Shown in pieces: positions 48,473 to 58,097 of a stretch of 64,000 bases of DNA. Under the pieces are notes generated by a model. That model saw only the letters and a list, made by a program, of their open reading frames with translations. It did no database searches and was not told the origin of the DNA. Position 1 is the stretch's first letter, and every line of letters starts with the position of its first letter. The stretch comes from Arthrobacter burdickii (GTDB lineage: Bacteria; Actinomycetota; Actinomycetes; Actinomycetales; Micrococcaceae). The stretch spans positions 372,001 through 436,000 of the forward strand of contig NZ_JAROCG010000001.1 of assembly GCF_030433645.1 (NCBI RefSeq), read 5' to 3'. Both the position numbers and the translations under genes were made by a program.

Positions 48473-50509
48473 GTGTCAACACCCACTTCCCACCGCTGGC
48501 TGCGCTGGCCGTCCGAGCCGACCCGCAAGCGCATGGCGTTCGGTGCCGACTACAACCCCGAGCAGTGGCCGCGCGAGACGTGGGACGAGGACGTGCGCCT
48601 CATGCGCGAGGCCGGCGTGAACGTTGTGTCCCTCGCGATCTTCTCCTGGGCCCGCCTGCAGCCCGAGCGGGACACCTGGAACTTCGCATGGCTCGATGAG
48701 GTCATCGACCTCCTGCACGCCAACGGCATCGCCGTCGACCTTGCCACCGCGACCGCATCTCCGCCGCCGTGGCTCGCCACCGAGCACCCCGAGATCCTCC
48801 CCGTCACGCAGGACGGCGGCACCCTCTGGCCCGGCGCCCGCCAGCACTGGCGCCCCACCAGCCCCGTCTTCCGGGAGCACGCCCTGAAGCTGGTCGCTCG
48901 GATGGCCGAGCGCTACAGGGACCACCCCGCGGTCTGCGCCTGGCACATCTCCAACGAGCTCGGCTGCCACAACATCTACGACTACTCCGACGACGCCGCC
49001 CGCGCCTTCCGCACCTGGCTCACCGACCGCTACGGCAGCATCGACGCCCTCAACGACGCCTGGGGCACCGACTTCTGGTCCCAGCGCTACACCCGGTTCG
49101 AGCAGATCCTGCCCCCGCGCCAGGCCGCCTCGCACCCCAACCCCACGCAGCAGCTCGACTTCAAGCGCTTCTCCTCGGACGCCCTCAAGCAGTACCTCCG
49201 CGAGGAACGCGACATCCTGCGCAGCATCACCCCGGACATCCCCATCACCACCAACTTCATGGTCATGGGCGAGACCAAGGGCATGGACTACGCCGACTGG
49301 GCCGCCGAGCTGGACTTCGTCGCCAACGACCACTACTTCGTCCCCGGCCCGCAGGCCGTCGACGAGCTCTCCTTCTCCGCGAACCTCACCGGCAACATCG
49401 CCGGCGGGAAGCCCTGGTTCCTCATGGAGCACTCCACCAGCGCGGTGAACTGGCAGCCCGTCAACACACCGAAGAAGTCCGGGGCACTGCGCCGGGATTC
49501 GCTCACCCACGTGGCCCACGGCGCCGACGCCGTCTGCTTCTTCCAGTGGCGGCAATCCAAGGCCGGCGCCGAGAAGTTCCACTCCGCGATGGTCCCCCAC
49601 GCCGGTGAGGACAGCCCGATCTTCCGCGGCGTCGTCGACCTCGGCCGGGAACTCGCCTCGCTGTCGGACGTCGTCGGTTCCCGCCGCAGCGCGGCACCCG
49701 CCGCGATCCTCTTCGACTGGGACTCCTGGTGGGCCTCCGAGCAGGACTCCCACCCGTCCGACCGCCTGCGCTACAAGCAGGAGGCCCTCGACTGGTACTC
49801 GGCGTTCCTCGCCCTCGGCATCCGCGCCGACGTCGTCCCCTCCGCCACCGACCTCGCAGGCTACGGCCTCGTCGTCGCGCCCATCCTGCACACCGTCCCG
49901 GCCGCTCTGAAGGCGCGGCTCGAGGACTACGTGACCGGCGGCGGGCACTTCGTGGCGAGCTACTTCAGCGGCATCACCGACGAGAACGACCACATCTGGC
50001 TCGGCGGCTACCCCGGCGCCCTCGCGGACCTGCTCGGCGTGCGCATCGACGAGTTCGGCCCCCTGCTCGACGGCGAGGACGTCTCCCTGGACAACGGCAC
50101 CACCGCCACGGGCTGGGCCGACCGCGTCCTGCCGCGCGCCGACGTCGAGGTCCTCACCCGGTACACCACCGGGGAGCACGCCGGAGATGCGGCCGTCACG
50201 CGACGGCAGGTCGGCTCCGGCAGCGCCGCCTATGTGGGCGCGCGCCTCGGCGCGCAGGGCCTCGAGCCCGTCCTCGCGGACCTCGCAACCCGCGCCGGGG
50301 TCACCAGTGAGCTGCCCGCCGAACTCCGCGGCGCCGTCGAGCAGGTGCTGCGCACCGACGACGACGCCGACTACGTCTTCCTCATCAACCGCACCGACGA
50401 GCCCGTGGACATCACGGGCGTCGACGGCGACACCCTCACGGGTGAGGAGTCCAAGCTGGCTCCCCGCTCGGTCGCCGTCCTCACGAGGAAGGCCTCGCGC
50501 ACCACCTAG
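48473..50509 (+). CDS. GH42 beta-galactosidase
   Basis: 678 residues, starting at GTG 48473 with AAGGAG upstream. The (beta/alpha)8 barrel spans about 20-390: FGADYNPEQWPRETWDED, CAWHISNELGCH with acid/base Glu162, and GKPWFLMEHSTSAVNW with nucleophile Glu319. The trimerisation domain (about 405-610; YTGGGHFVASYFSGIT-like text is preceded by VTG) and the small C-terminal beta domain follow. The lack of a signal peptide indicates a cytosolic enzyme that removes galactose from imported oligosaccharides. Family members prefer galactan-derived oligosaccharides over lactose. Confidence 0.95.
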   Translation: MSTPTSHRWLRWPSEPTRKRMAFGADYNPEQWPRETWDEDVRLMREAGVNVVSLAIFSWARLQPERDTWNFAWLDEVIDLLHANGIAVDLATATASPPPWLATEHPEILPVTQDGGTLWPGARQHWRPTSPVFREHALKLVARMAERYRDHPAVCAWHISNELGCHNIYDYSDDAARAFRTWLTDRYGSIDALNDAWGTDFWSQRYTRFEQILPPRQAASHPNPTQQLDFKRFSSDALKQYLREERDILRSITPDIPITTNFMVMGETKGMDYADWAAELDFVANDHYFVPGPQAVDELSFSANLTGNIAGGKPWFLMEHSTSAVNWQPVNTPKKSGALRRDSLTHVAHGADAVCFFQWRQSKAGAEKFHSAMVPHAGEDSPIFRGVVDLGRELASLSDVVGSRRSAAPAAILFDWDSWWASEQDSHPSDRLRYKQEALDWYSAFLALGIRADVVPSATDLAGYGLVVAPILHTVPAALKARLEDYVTGGGHFVASYFSGITDENDHIWLGGYPGALADLLGVRIDEFGPLLDGEDVSLDNGTTATGWADRVLPRADVEVLTRYTTGEHAGDAAVTRRQVGSGSAAYVGARLGAQGLEPVLADLATRAGVTSELPAELRGAVEQVLRTDDDADYVFLINRTDEPVDITGVDGDTLTGEESKLAPRSVAVLTRKASRTT

Positions 50510-50550
50510 GTCCACCGCAGTACACACCCTTGCTGGAAGGAACACGTTCA

Positions 50551-53500
50551 ATGACGAATCGATCCAGGCGCGCCACTCAGGCCGCAGCCACGGGGGTGGC
50601 CGCCGTCCTGGCAGCCGCCTCCCTGATCGGGGGTGCGGCGCAGGCCGCGCCCCCGGCCCCGCCCGCACCGCCGGCCGTCCCGGAGGGCGCCCTGACCCTC
50701 ACGCCCGACCCCTCCTATCAGGGCGACGAGTTCGAGGGCTGGGGCACGAGCCTCGTGTGGTTCGCGAACGCGACGGGCGACTACCCCGACGAGATCCGGA
50801 ACCGCCTCGCGGAGCTGGTGTTCGGGCCCGAGGGCCTCAACCTCAACATCGCCCGCTACAACATCGGCGGGGGCAACGCACCCGACGTGAAGGACTACCT
50901 GCGCCCGGGCGGCGCCGTCGAGGGCTGGTGGAACGCCCCCGAGGGCACCACGCGCGCGGACACGGACTGGTTCGACCCCGAGGATCCCGCCGACTGGAAC
51001 CTCGAGGCGGATGCGACGCAGCGCTGGTGGATCGACCGCATCAAGCAGGACATCACCCACTGGGAGGCGTTCAGCAACTCGCCGCCCTGGTTCCAGACCG
51101 TCAGCGGCTACGTCTCCGGCGGCTTCGACGCGAACAAGGACCAGCTCAAGACCGAGAGCATCGACGACTTCACCGCGTACCTGGTCCGCGTGGTCGAGGA
51201 GCTCGAGGACGCCCACGGCATCACCGTGGACACGCTGGACCCGTTCAACGAGCCGAACACCAACTACTGGGGCACGCGCCTGGATGCTGGCGGACAGCCC
51301 GTCGGCGGACGCCAGGAGGGCGCGCACATCAGCCCGCAGCTCCAGCAGCAGGTCCTGAAGAACCTCGCTCCGAAGCTCGACGCCTCCAGCACGGACGCGA
51401 CGATCTCCGCGATGGACGAGACCAACCCCGGCACCTTCGCCACCAACTGGAACAGCTATCCGGCAGAGGTCCGCGACCTCGTGGACCAGCTCAACGTCCA
51501 TACCTACGGCACCGGCCAGCGAACCACGGTGAGGGACATCGCCAAGGGCGAGGACAAGCCCCTCTGGATGAGCGAGGTCGAGGGCTCCTGGGGCAACGGC
51601 CAGAGCTTCACCAGCATGGAGCCGGGCCTCGGCATGGCCAAGCGCATCACGGACGACCTCCGCGAGCTCGAGCCCAGTGCCTGGGTGTTCTGGCAGCCCG
51701 TCGAGGACTACGACAACATGAAGCCCGGTGGCGAGAGCGCGGCCGGCGCCAACTGGGGCAGCATCCAGATGCCGTTCGACTGCACTGATGCGGACACGCT
51801 CGAGAGCTGCCCCATCTACACGAACACCAAGTTCAACACCGTGCGGAACTACACGCACTACATCCAGCCCGGCGACCGCCTGGTGCAGGTGAACGACGAC
51901 GACACCACCGCCGCGATCACCGACAGCGGTGCCGCCGTCGTCCACATCAACGAGTCCACCGACGCCAAGCCCGTGGTCCTCGACTTCTCGAAGTTCGGAT
52001 CCGTCGCGCCCGGTGCGACCGTGACCCCCGTGGTCAGCGACGTCAATGGTGCCCTCGTGGAGGGTGCACCGGTCGCGATCGAGGGCGGCTCCGCCGTCGT
52101 CACCGCGCCCGCCCAGTCCGTCACGACCTTCGTGGTCGAGGGCGTCTCCGGCGTCGCCGAGGACGCGGCGGCTCTCCAGGACGGCCACGTGTACCGGCTG
52201 CAGGGCGTGCAGAGCGGCAAGTCGATCGAGCCGACCGGCGGCACCGCCGTCATCAGCGCGAGTGACCCCGCCGACGCCGGCCAGCTGTTCCGCTTCACCA
52301 GCCTGGGCGAGGACAACACCCACCGCGAGCGCTATTCGATCACGACGCTCGACGGCGCCTCGCAACTCGCGGACGCAGGCGGCGCCGCCGTCGTCGCTCC
52401 CGTCGGAGCCGACCCACGCGCGGCCTGGATCGCTTCGACCACCGGTGACGGCACGTACACGTTCGTGAACGCCGAGACCGGCCTGCTGCTCGAGGTGGGC
52501 GGCGGGAAGACCTCCGAGGGAGCTCCCGTGACTCTCTATCTCGCCAATTCCGGTGCCAACCAGCGCTGGACGCTGATCGACGAGACCGTGCTCTCCGTGC
52601 AGGACGCCACCGCATTCACCGTCCCCGGCACCGCACCGGTGTTGCCGAAGACGGTGACGCCGGTCCACCGCGACGGCGCACGCGGAACCATCCCCGTCGA
52701 GTGGAAGATCCCGAACGAGAACCGCTGGAAGAAGCCCGGCACCGTCAAGGTCAAGGGCACCGCGACCGACGTCACCGGCACGCAGTTCCCCGCGGAACTC
52801 ACGCTCACCGTGGACACCCTCGTCTCCACGCAGCCCGCCCGCGCGAAGGCCGTGGTCAACGGCCTGCCCGAGCTGCCCGCCACGGTAATCGCCGTGGGCA
52901 GCCAGGGCGGCACGGTCGAGCGTCCGGTCACCTGGAGCACCCCGGTCCGCTACCCGGCACCCGGTGTCTACGAGCTGGCGGGCACGGCCGATGACGGCAA
53001 CGGGGGCACGCTCCCGGCGACCGTCCGCATCCAGGTCACCGCGGGCACGCTGGACAACGTGGCCGACGACGGCGGCACCACCGCGAGCGCCACCTACACC
53101 GAGCCCGGCTACGGCACGGCCGGCCTGTTCAACGGCGACACCCGCGACAAGGCCTGGTCCAACTGGCGCTCCGGCACCAAGAACGCCGCCGATACCCTGA
53201 CCGTGAAACTGCGCGAGGCGCAGACCCTCGGCGGCGTCGTCGTACACTTCTTCCGCGACGGATCCTCGGACAGCTACGCGCAGACCCTGCAACTGCAGGT
53301 CCAGGGCGCGGATGGTGCGTGGACCGATGCCGGCGGTCCGGTCAGCGTCCCGGGTGGCTCTCCCGCCCCGGCGGTGACCCTGCCACTCGACGGTGTGACG
53401 GCGTCGACCGTCCGCGTGGTGATGACGGCCCGCTCGCAGACGCACGTGGTGGTCAGCGAGATCGAGGTCCTCGGGGCCGTTCCTGCGGAATCGTCGGATG

Positions 53501-53736
53501 CGGCGCTCGCGTCGATCAGCGTCGACGGCACGCCCGTGGCCGGCTTCGATCCCGCCGTGACCTCCTACTCGGTGCCGTCGCGGGGCAAGCTCCCGGCCGT
53601 GTCCGCCGTTCCGGCTGACCCGTACGCGACGGTGTCCGTGACGCAGCCCTCGGGCGCCGACCGGACCGCAGTGGTCACGGTGACGAGCGAGGACGGTTCG
53701 GCCACGAGCACCTACCGGGTGGACATCACCCAGTAG
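50551..53736 (+). CDS. Secreted multidomain GH30 endo-beta-1,6-galactanase-like enzyme
   Basis: 1061 residues. The signal peptide (to about residue 32, AAQA-APP) directs secretion. The GH30 catalytic barrel plus beta domain spans about 45-540: FEGWGTSLVWFANATGDYPD, DTLDPFNEPNTNYWG with acid/base Glu234 and PLWMSEVEGSWGNG with nucleophile Glu342. A ricin-like lectin domain follows at about 545-690 (GANQRWTLIDE), then Ig-like Big_4 (about 700-830), an F5/8-type galactose-binding module (YTEPGYGTAGLFNGDTRD, about 850-975) and a cadherin-like domain. The GH30 layout and the sugar operon suggest beta-1,6-galactan (arabinogalactan) as substrate. Last gene of the operon. Confidence 0.9.
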   Translation: MTNRSRRATQAAATGVAAVLAAASLIGGAAQAAPPAPPAPPAVPEGALTLTPDPSYQGDEFEGWGTSLVWFANATGDYPDEIRNRLAELVFGPEGLNLNIARYNIGGGNAPDVKDYLRPGGAVEGWWNAPEGTTRADTDWFDPEDPADWNLEADATQRWWIDRIKQDITHWEAFSNSPPWFQTVSGYVSGGFDANKDQLKTESIDDFTAYLVRVVEELEDAHGITVDTLDPFNEPNTNYWGTRLDAGGQPVGGRQEGAHISPQLQQQVLKNLAPKLDASSTDATISAMDETNPGTFATNWNSYPAEVRDLVDQLNVHTYGTGQRTTVRDIAKGEDKPLWMSEVEGSWGNGQSFTSMEPGLGMAKRITDDLRELEPSAWVFWQPVEDYDNMKPGGESAAGANWGSIQMPFDCTDADTLESCPIYTNTKFNTVRNYTHYIQPGDRLVQVNDDDTTAAITDSGAAVVHINESTDAKPVVLDFSKFGSVAPGATVTPVVSDVNGALVEGAPVAIEGGSAVVTAPAQSVTTFVVEGVSGVAEDAAALQDGHVYRLQGVQSGKSIEPTGGTAVISASDPADAGQLFRFTSLGEDNTHRERYSITTLDGASQLADAGGAAVVAPVGADPRAAWIASTTGDGTYTFVNAETGLLLEVGGGKTSEGAPVTLYLANSGANQRWTLIDETVLSVQDATAFTVPGTAPVLPKTVTPVHRDGARGTIPVEWKIPNENRWKKPGTVKVKGTATDVTGTQFPAELTLTVDTLVSTQPARAKAVVNGLPELPATVIAVGSQGGTVERPVTWSTPVRYPAPGVYELAGTADDGNGGTLPATVRIQVTAGTLDNVADDGGTTASATYTEPGYGTAGLFNGDTRDKAWSNWRSGTKNAADTLTVKLREAQTLGGVVVHFFRDGSSDSYAQTLQLQVQGADGAWTDAGGPVSVPGGSPAPAVTLPLDGVTASTVRVVMTARSQTHVVVSEIEVLGAVPAESSDAALASISVDGTPVAGFDPAVTSYSVPSRGKLPAVSAVPADPYATVSVTQPSGADRTAVVTVTSEDGSATSTYRVDITQ

Positions 53737-53752
53737 GGTTGTCCAACCCAGC

Positions 53753-53788
53753 ACGACGGGGCGTCCGCAGCAGCGGGCGCCCCGTCGT
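53753..53788. terminator. Terminator of the galactan operon
   Basis: Perfect 11-bp arms ACGACGGGGCG and CGCCCCGTCGT with a 14-bp loop, 17 bp behind the GH30 stop. Confidence 0.85.
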
Positions 53789-53917
53789 CGTCTGCGCCGT
53801 CACCGCCCGTTGCTTCCCAGCGGCTCCAGGACGTGCAAAGGAGAGCGAGTGCCGACTCGTGCCGCCCCGGGCTGAGTTCCGGAGCAGGCCAGGAGCTCGA
53901 GTGGCATCGCTGCCCCG

Positions 53918-54655
53918 TTATCTGACGAGGTACCCGCCATCGACGGTCACCGTCGAACCCGTCATGTAGGCGGCTTCATCGGAGGTGAGAAAACACGCGA
54001 CCCTCGCGACATCCTCTCCCGCGCCGAGGCGTCCGAGCGGGATCCGATCGCGGATCGCCGCCGCTCCCGCCTCGGAATCGGCGGTGCGCCTGAGCATCGG
54101 GGTGTCGATGAGGCCGGGAGCCAGCGCGTTGACGCGCACGCCGAACGGGGCCCACTCGCCTGCCATCGACCGTGCGAGGGACGTGATAGCCGCCTTCGTG
54201 GCGCAGTAGGCAGCGCTCGGTTCACTCCAGTCCGAGCGGTACGCCCCGACCGAAGAGAACAGCACGATGCTGAGGTCGGTGCCGGCCCGCTTCGCGGTGA
54301 TCACGGCCTCCCGAGCGCAGAACATGCTTCCGGAGACGTTGACGGCGAAGGTCTGGTGCCATGCCGCGCCTGTCATCTCGAGCAGCGGCACGCACGGGTA
54401 GATCCCGGCCGCACAGACGAGGACGGTAGGAGCGCCGCCCAGCTGCCGCTCGGCCTCCACCACGGCCCTGATGACGGCCGTTTCATCGGCGACGTCGACT
54501 ACGGTGATCCCCTCGCCGGGCTGCATGTCGAAGCCCACTACTTCCGCACCTTCGGCTCGCAACTGGGCCACGCAAGCGGCACCGATCCCCGACGCCGCGC
54601 CTGTGACGATGGCGCGGGATCCTGCGTGTCTCGACGTCGTCGGAGCCTTCGTCAC
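53918..54655 (-). CDS. Short-chain dehydrogenase/reductase
   Basis: 245 residues of the classical SDR family. The NAD(P) motif is AIVTGAASGIGAA at about 15-27, then LVCAAGIYP. The catalytic residues are Ser in FSSVGAYRSDW and Tyr/Lys in YCATKAAITS. The C-terminus has YMTGSTVTVDGG. The start overlaps the stop of the next SDR gene upstream (ATGA-type, 4 bp). It is the last gene of a six-gene catabolic operon and probably oxidises or reduces an alcohol intermediate. Confidence 0.92.
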   Translation of the reverse strand: MTKAPTTSRHAGSRAIVTGAASGIGAACVAQLRAEGAEVVGFDMQPGEGITVVDVADETAVIRAVVEAERQLGGAPTVLVCAAGIYPCVPLLEMTGAAWHQTFAVNVSGSMFCAREAVITAKRAGTDLSIVLFSSVGAYRSDWSEPSAAYCATKAAITSLARSMAGEWAPFGVRVNALAPGLIDTPMLRRTADSEAGAAAIRDRIPLGRLGAGEDVARVACFLTSDEAAYMTGSTVTVDGGYLVR

Positions 54656-55425
54656 AGCGGCCGCCCGCCCGTGAGTTCGAGCACCTGAGCCGTGACGTAT
54701 CTGCTGTCACTACCCGCGAAGAACGCCACCGCCCCTGCCACATCGGCGCCCGTACCATAGCGCCCCAGGGGAACCGATGCGACGTCGTCGGCATAGAGAT
54801 CCTCGGCTGTTGTTCCGGCGAGCCTCGCGCGGTTCCTGAGAGCATCCCAGCGCATGGGGGTGTCGATGTACCCGGGCGCTATGGCGTTGACGGTGATACC
54901 GAACGGCGCAAGCTCCAGGGCCGCTGTCTTCGTCATCGCGATAAGGCCGGCTTTGGAAGCGCTGTAGGCGGCGCTGCCCTCGACCGGGACCCGGGCGTAC
55001 ACCGAACTCACCGTCACGATGCTGCCGCTCCCCTGCAGCCGCATGACCTTCGCAGCCGCCCGGACGCTGAGGAATGCACCACGAAGGTTCACGCCGATCA
55101 CGGTATCGAAGGCCTCGGTGGACAGCTCGGTGAGATGATCCGCACCACCGCCGACACCGGCGTTGACCACGAGCAGGTCGAGTGCGCCGAAGCGGTTCAC
55201 AACGGACGCCACCAGTGCCTCCACCTCGTCCTCGTCAGTCACATCGCAGCGCGCTCCCGCGACCCTCGCGTTCCCGCTCTCTTGGGAAAGCGCCGCGGCC
55301 GCGTTCTCGACGTCATCCGAGCGGTCACCCAGCATCACCGCCCACCCGTCCTTCGCCAGCCGCTGCGCAATGGCATAACCGATGCCGCGGGCAGCACCCG
55401 TGACGAGCGCTGTCCCACCGGTCAT
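54652..55425 (-). CDS. Short-chain dehydrogenase/reductase
   Basis: 257 residues. TALVTGAARGIGYA is the cofactor motif, DLLVVNAGVGGG the second Gly-rich strand, VSSVYARVPVEGSAAYSASK holds Ser, Tyr and Lys of the active site, and the end reads AQVLELTGGRPL. ATG 55425 overlaps the stop of the deacetylase-like gene (ATGA); the long frame upstream shadows that gene. It is about one third identical by eye to the following SDR and is probably an old duplicate with a different substrate. Confidence 0.92.
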   Translation of the reverse strand: MTGGTALVTGAARGIGYAIAQRLAKDGWAVMLGDRSDDVENAAAALSQESGNARVAGARCDVTDEDEVEALVASVVNRFGALDLLVVNAGVGGGADHLTELSTEAFDTVIGVNLRGAFLSVRAAAKVMRLQGSGSIVTVSSVYARVPVEGSAAYSASKAGLIAMTKTAALELAPFGITVNAIAPGYIDTPMRWDALRNRARLAGTTAEDLYADDVASVPLGRYGTGADVAGAVAFFAGSDSRYVTAQVLELTGGRPL

Positions 55426-56225
55426 GGAACCAGGCTCGCGATTTCGCTGCAGGTACCGAAGTGAACGCCCTGATCCTGCACGAACTGCAGATAGGTATCG
55501 AGCATCGCGATCCGCGAGGGGCGCCCGACGATCTGCGGGTGCAGCGCCAAGGAGGTGAGCCCGCCGAGGTCGTGGATGCCGCGGGTCTCTTCCCGCCAGA
55601 TCTCGAGCACCTGGGAGGGAGCCGCGATGGTCTTGTCCCAACTGCTGTTCGCGAACCAGAAATGCGGCGCATCGTCGAGGATCCACTGCACCGGAAGCTC
55701 GACGATCCCATTGGAATGCCGATAGGGGAATACGTCGTCCATCAGCGAGGAGGAGTAGCTGATGCCGTGGGCCACCATGATGTCCATGGTGGACGGGCTG
55801 AAGTCGAAGGCCGGTGAACGATAGCCTGTGATGGGTGTCCCGAAGCCCGACAGCACGTCGAAGGCACGCCGGAAATCGGCCTCCTCCTCCCCGGGGCCGA
55901 AGCGACCGGGATGCGTGTGGGTGTACCCGTGGTGTGCAAGCTCGTGGCCGCCGTCGACGATGCGTGATACCTGCTCCGGGTAGCGTTCTGCGACCCGGCC
56001 GGGCACGAAGAACGTCGCTCTGAGGTCCCTTCGCTCAAGGAGGTCCAGGACGAGGTAGATGCCCCTTTTCGCGCCATAAGTCCCCTGCGAGAGCACTCCA
56101 GGACGGTCGGCGTTCGCGGGGTCGGAGCCGATCCACACTTCTTCGGCGTCGAAGTCGAAGCTGAGCGCAAATCCACTCCTGGCCCCACCCGGCCAACTCC
56201 AGTCCATCCCGGGCCCGGCCCCCAC
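55422..56225 (-). CDS. Polysaccharide-deacetylase-family (PuuE-like) hydrolase
   Basis: 267 residues. NodB-fold enzyme with the metal motif FALSFDFDAEEVWIG (Asp-Asp), HELAHHGYTHTHPGRF (His-x-x-x-His) and YRSPAFDFSPST (the Arg-containing motif 3). Members related to PuuE or cytidine/imidase-type hydrolases cleave C-N bonds in small molecules rather than polysaccharide. The start is GTG 56225, which overlaps the ATPase stop as TAGTG; ATG 56207 is an alternative. Tight coupling to a transporter and two SDRs indicates work on an imported small amide or imide, which is inference. Confidence 0.85.
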   Translation of the reverse strand: MGAGPGMDWSWPGGARSGFALSFDFDAEEVWIGSDPANADRPGVLSQGTYGAKRGIYLVLDLLERRDLRATFFVPGRVAERYPEQVSRIVDGGHELAHHGYTHTHPGRFGPGEEEADFRRAFDVLSGFGTPITGYRSPAFDFSPSTMDIMVAHGISYSSSLMDDVFPYRHSNGIVELPVQWILDDAPHFWFANSSWDKTIAAPSQVLEIWREETRGIHDLGGLTSLALHPQIVGRPSRIAMLDTYLQFVQDQGVHFGTCSEIASLVP

Positions 56226-56968
56226 TACAGCCTGCCCGCCGCAATGATGCTGCGGAGGAACTCCTGCGTGCGGGGGTGCTCCGGTGCTGTGAAAATCTGC
56301 TCCGGGGTCCCGATCTCGCAGATCGTACCCTGGTGCAGGAAGCACACACGGTTGGAGACCTCCCGCGCGAAGTTCATCTCGTGCGTTGCGAGAAGCATCG
56401 TCATTCCATCGCCGGCGAGCTCACGCACGAGCGACAGCACTTCGGAGACGAGCTCCGGATCGAGCGCAGAGGTGATCTCGTCGAGCAGGAGCATCCGCGG
56501 CTCCATCGCGAGGGACCGCACGATCGCCGCCCGTTGCTGCTGCCCACCCGATAGTTGATCGGGATGCGCGTTGGCCTTGTCGGCCAATCCGATGCGCTCG
56601 AGCAGGCCGAGAGCACGCTCATTCGCCTGGTCACGGCTCAACCCCAGCAACATCTCCGGCGCGACGGCGATGTTGCGCAGGACCGTCATGTTCGGGAAGA
56701 GGTTGAAGTTCTGGAACACGATACCGATGTGCTCGCGCAGCTTGTTCACGTCGACGCCCGGGCCGGAGATGCCATCGCCGTCGAGCCGGATCTCGCCCTC
56801 GTCGATCGTTTCCAGCGCGTTGATACAGCGCAGCAGGGTCGACTTGCCCGATCCCGATGCTCCGATGAGGCACAGGACCTCGTGCTGGTTGACCGAGAGA
56901 TCGATGCCGCGCAGCACGGCGTTCCCACCATAGCTCTTGTGCAGATTCTCTATCTCAAGGAATGCCAT
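56225..56968 (-). CDS. Polar amino acid ABC transporter ATPase (GlnQ/HisP type)
   Basis: 247 residues. Walker A is GASGSGKSTLL at about 37-47, Q-loop FQNFNLFPNMTVL, signature QLSGGQQQRAAIVRSLAM, Walker B MLLLDEITSALDPELV and the His-switch LLATHEMNFA. These are diagnostic for the amino acid/opine subfamily. ATG 56968 begins 2 bp behind the permease stop. It energises uptake with the permease and binding protein encoded upstream. Confidence 0.94.
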   Translation of the reverse strand: MAFLEIENLHKSYGGNAVLRGIDLSVNQHEVLCLIGASGSGKSTLLRCINALETIDEGEIRLDGDGISGPGVDVNKLREHIGIVFQNFNLFPNMTVLRNIAVAPEMLLGLSRDQANERALGLLERIGLADKANAHPDQLSGGQQQRAAIVRSLAMEPRMLLLDEITSALDPELVSEVLSLVRELAGDGMTMLLATHEMNFAREVSNRVCFLHQGTICEIGTPEQIFTAPEHPRTQEFLRSIIAAGRL

Positions 56969-56970
56969 GA

Positions 56971-58065
56971 TCAGGCTCCGCTTCGCTTGCGCTCTCGTCG
57001 GTCGAGGTAGCGGTCGAGCAACCGCGCCTGGGTGATCGTGATGATGAGGAAGAAGACTGCGACGATGGTCACGGACGACAGGTTGAAGTGGTTGCCGGCG
57101 TAAATCTGCGACTGGTTGAACGCGTCCACGGCACCGATGATGCCCACGAGCGCGGTGTCCTTCTGCAGCGAGATGAAGTTGTTCATGAGCGGCGGGATCA
57201 CCCGGCGGATGCCCTGAGGTACCACCACGACACGCATGGTCTGCAGGTAGCTGAACCCCAGCGACCGTGCAGCGTAGACCTGGCTGGGATGAATGCTTTC
57301 GAGGCCCGAGCGGTAGACCTCTGCAGTGTACGCACCGTAGGTGAGGGTGAGTGCGATGATCGCGTACCACGTGGCGCTCAGATCGCTGAGGCCCGGAATC
57401 TGGGTGAACGATAGACCGAATCCGACGAGGTAGATCACGATGATCGCGGGCAGGCCCCGGAAGATGTCGATATAGAGCGTGGCGAGGGATCGCAGCGGCT
57501 TCATCGCGGCCGTCTTCGAGATGCGCAGAAGGGCGATCACCATCGCCCAGATGAGTACGAGCACCTGGGCCACGAGAGCGATGAAGACGTTCTGCCCGAA
57601 TGCCGCGAGGATGTCCGGAAAGCTCAGGATCATGAGGTCGGGCTGCAGGAAGGTCTTCTGCACCGAGGCGTCGTTGACGATCAGGAAGTAGATCACCCCC
57701 ATCACCACGAGGACTGCGGCGGCCACACCCATGCTCACGGCGGCCCGCTGGCGGGACCTCGCGGACTTCGTCCGTCGTTCGACCCGATCGGCCGGGTTCT
57801 TCACGCGGGACGCCTGGATCGCACCGATGAGCGGGATGATCACCAGGATCAGGCCGGCCGCGATGACCACCGTGAGTCCCAGTTGAAAACCGAGGATGAC
57901 GGGGGAACCCGGAGCCCAGATGGCGGAGATCAGGGCCCCGCCCGTCACTGCGCAGAGCACAGCGACGAGCAGGGCGGAACTGATCAGATGTCTGGTAGGT
58001 GCGATCCGCAAGCGGATCGGCTCGCGGGTGAGGACGCCGCCCGCTCCGTCGAGTTCAGAAGTCAT
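56971..58065 (-). CDS. Amino-acid-type ABC transporter permease with N-terminal extension
   Basis: 364 residues. The C-terminal 220 residues are a HisM/GlnP-type permease with the EAA motif (ESIHPSQVYAARSLGFSYLQ, then VPQGIRRVIPPLMNNFI). The first 135 residues carry three additional hydrophobic segments (LISSALLVAVLCAVTGGALI, GLTVVIAAGLILVIIPLIGA and VSMGVAAAVLVVMGVIYFLI) not needed for the standard fold; such longer permeases are known among actinobacterial transporters. Gene spacing is 32 bp from the binding-protein gene. Confidence 0.9.
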   Translation of the reverse strand: MTSELDGAGGVLTREPIRLRIAPTRHLISSALLVAVLCAVTGGALISAIWAPGSPVILGFQLGLTVVIAAGLILVIIPLIGAIQASRVKNPADRVERRTKSARSRQRAAVSMGVAAAVLVVMGVIYFLIVNDASVQKTFLQPDLMILSFPDILAAFGQNVFIALVAQVLVLIWAMVIALLRISKTAAMKPLRSLATLYIDIFRGLPAIIVIYLVGFGLSFTQIPGLSDLSATWYAIIALTLTYGAYTAEVYRSGLESIHPSQVYAARSLGFSYLQTMRVVVVPQGIRRVIPPLMNNFISLQKDTALVGIIGAVDAFNQSQIYAGNHFNLSSVTIVAVFFLIITITQARLLDRYLDRRERKRSGA

Positions 58066-58097
58066 TCACGGACTTCCGGGTAGGCACGTCGGTCGGA

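Noticed and set aside
46613..53754. Very long minus-strand open frames of 576, 730 and 1068 codons opposite the sugar operon.
   Set aside because: They mirror the real plus-strand genes. Absence of stops follows from strong G/C third-position use, and the translations lack motifs.
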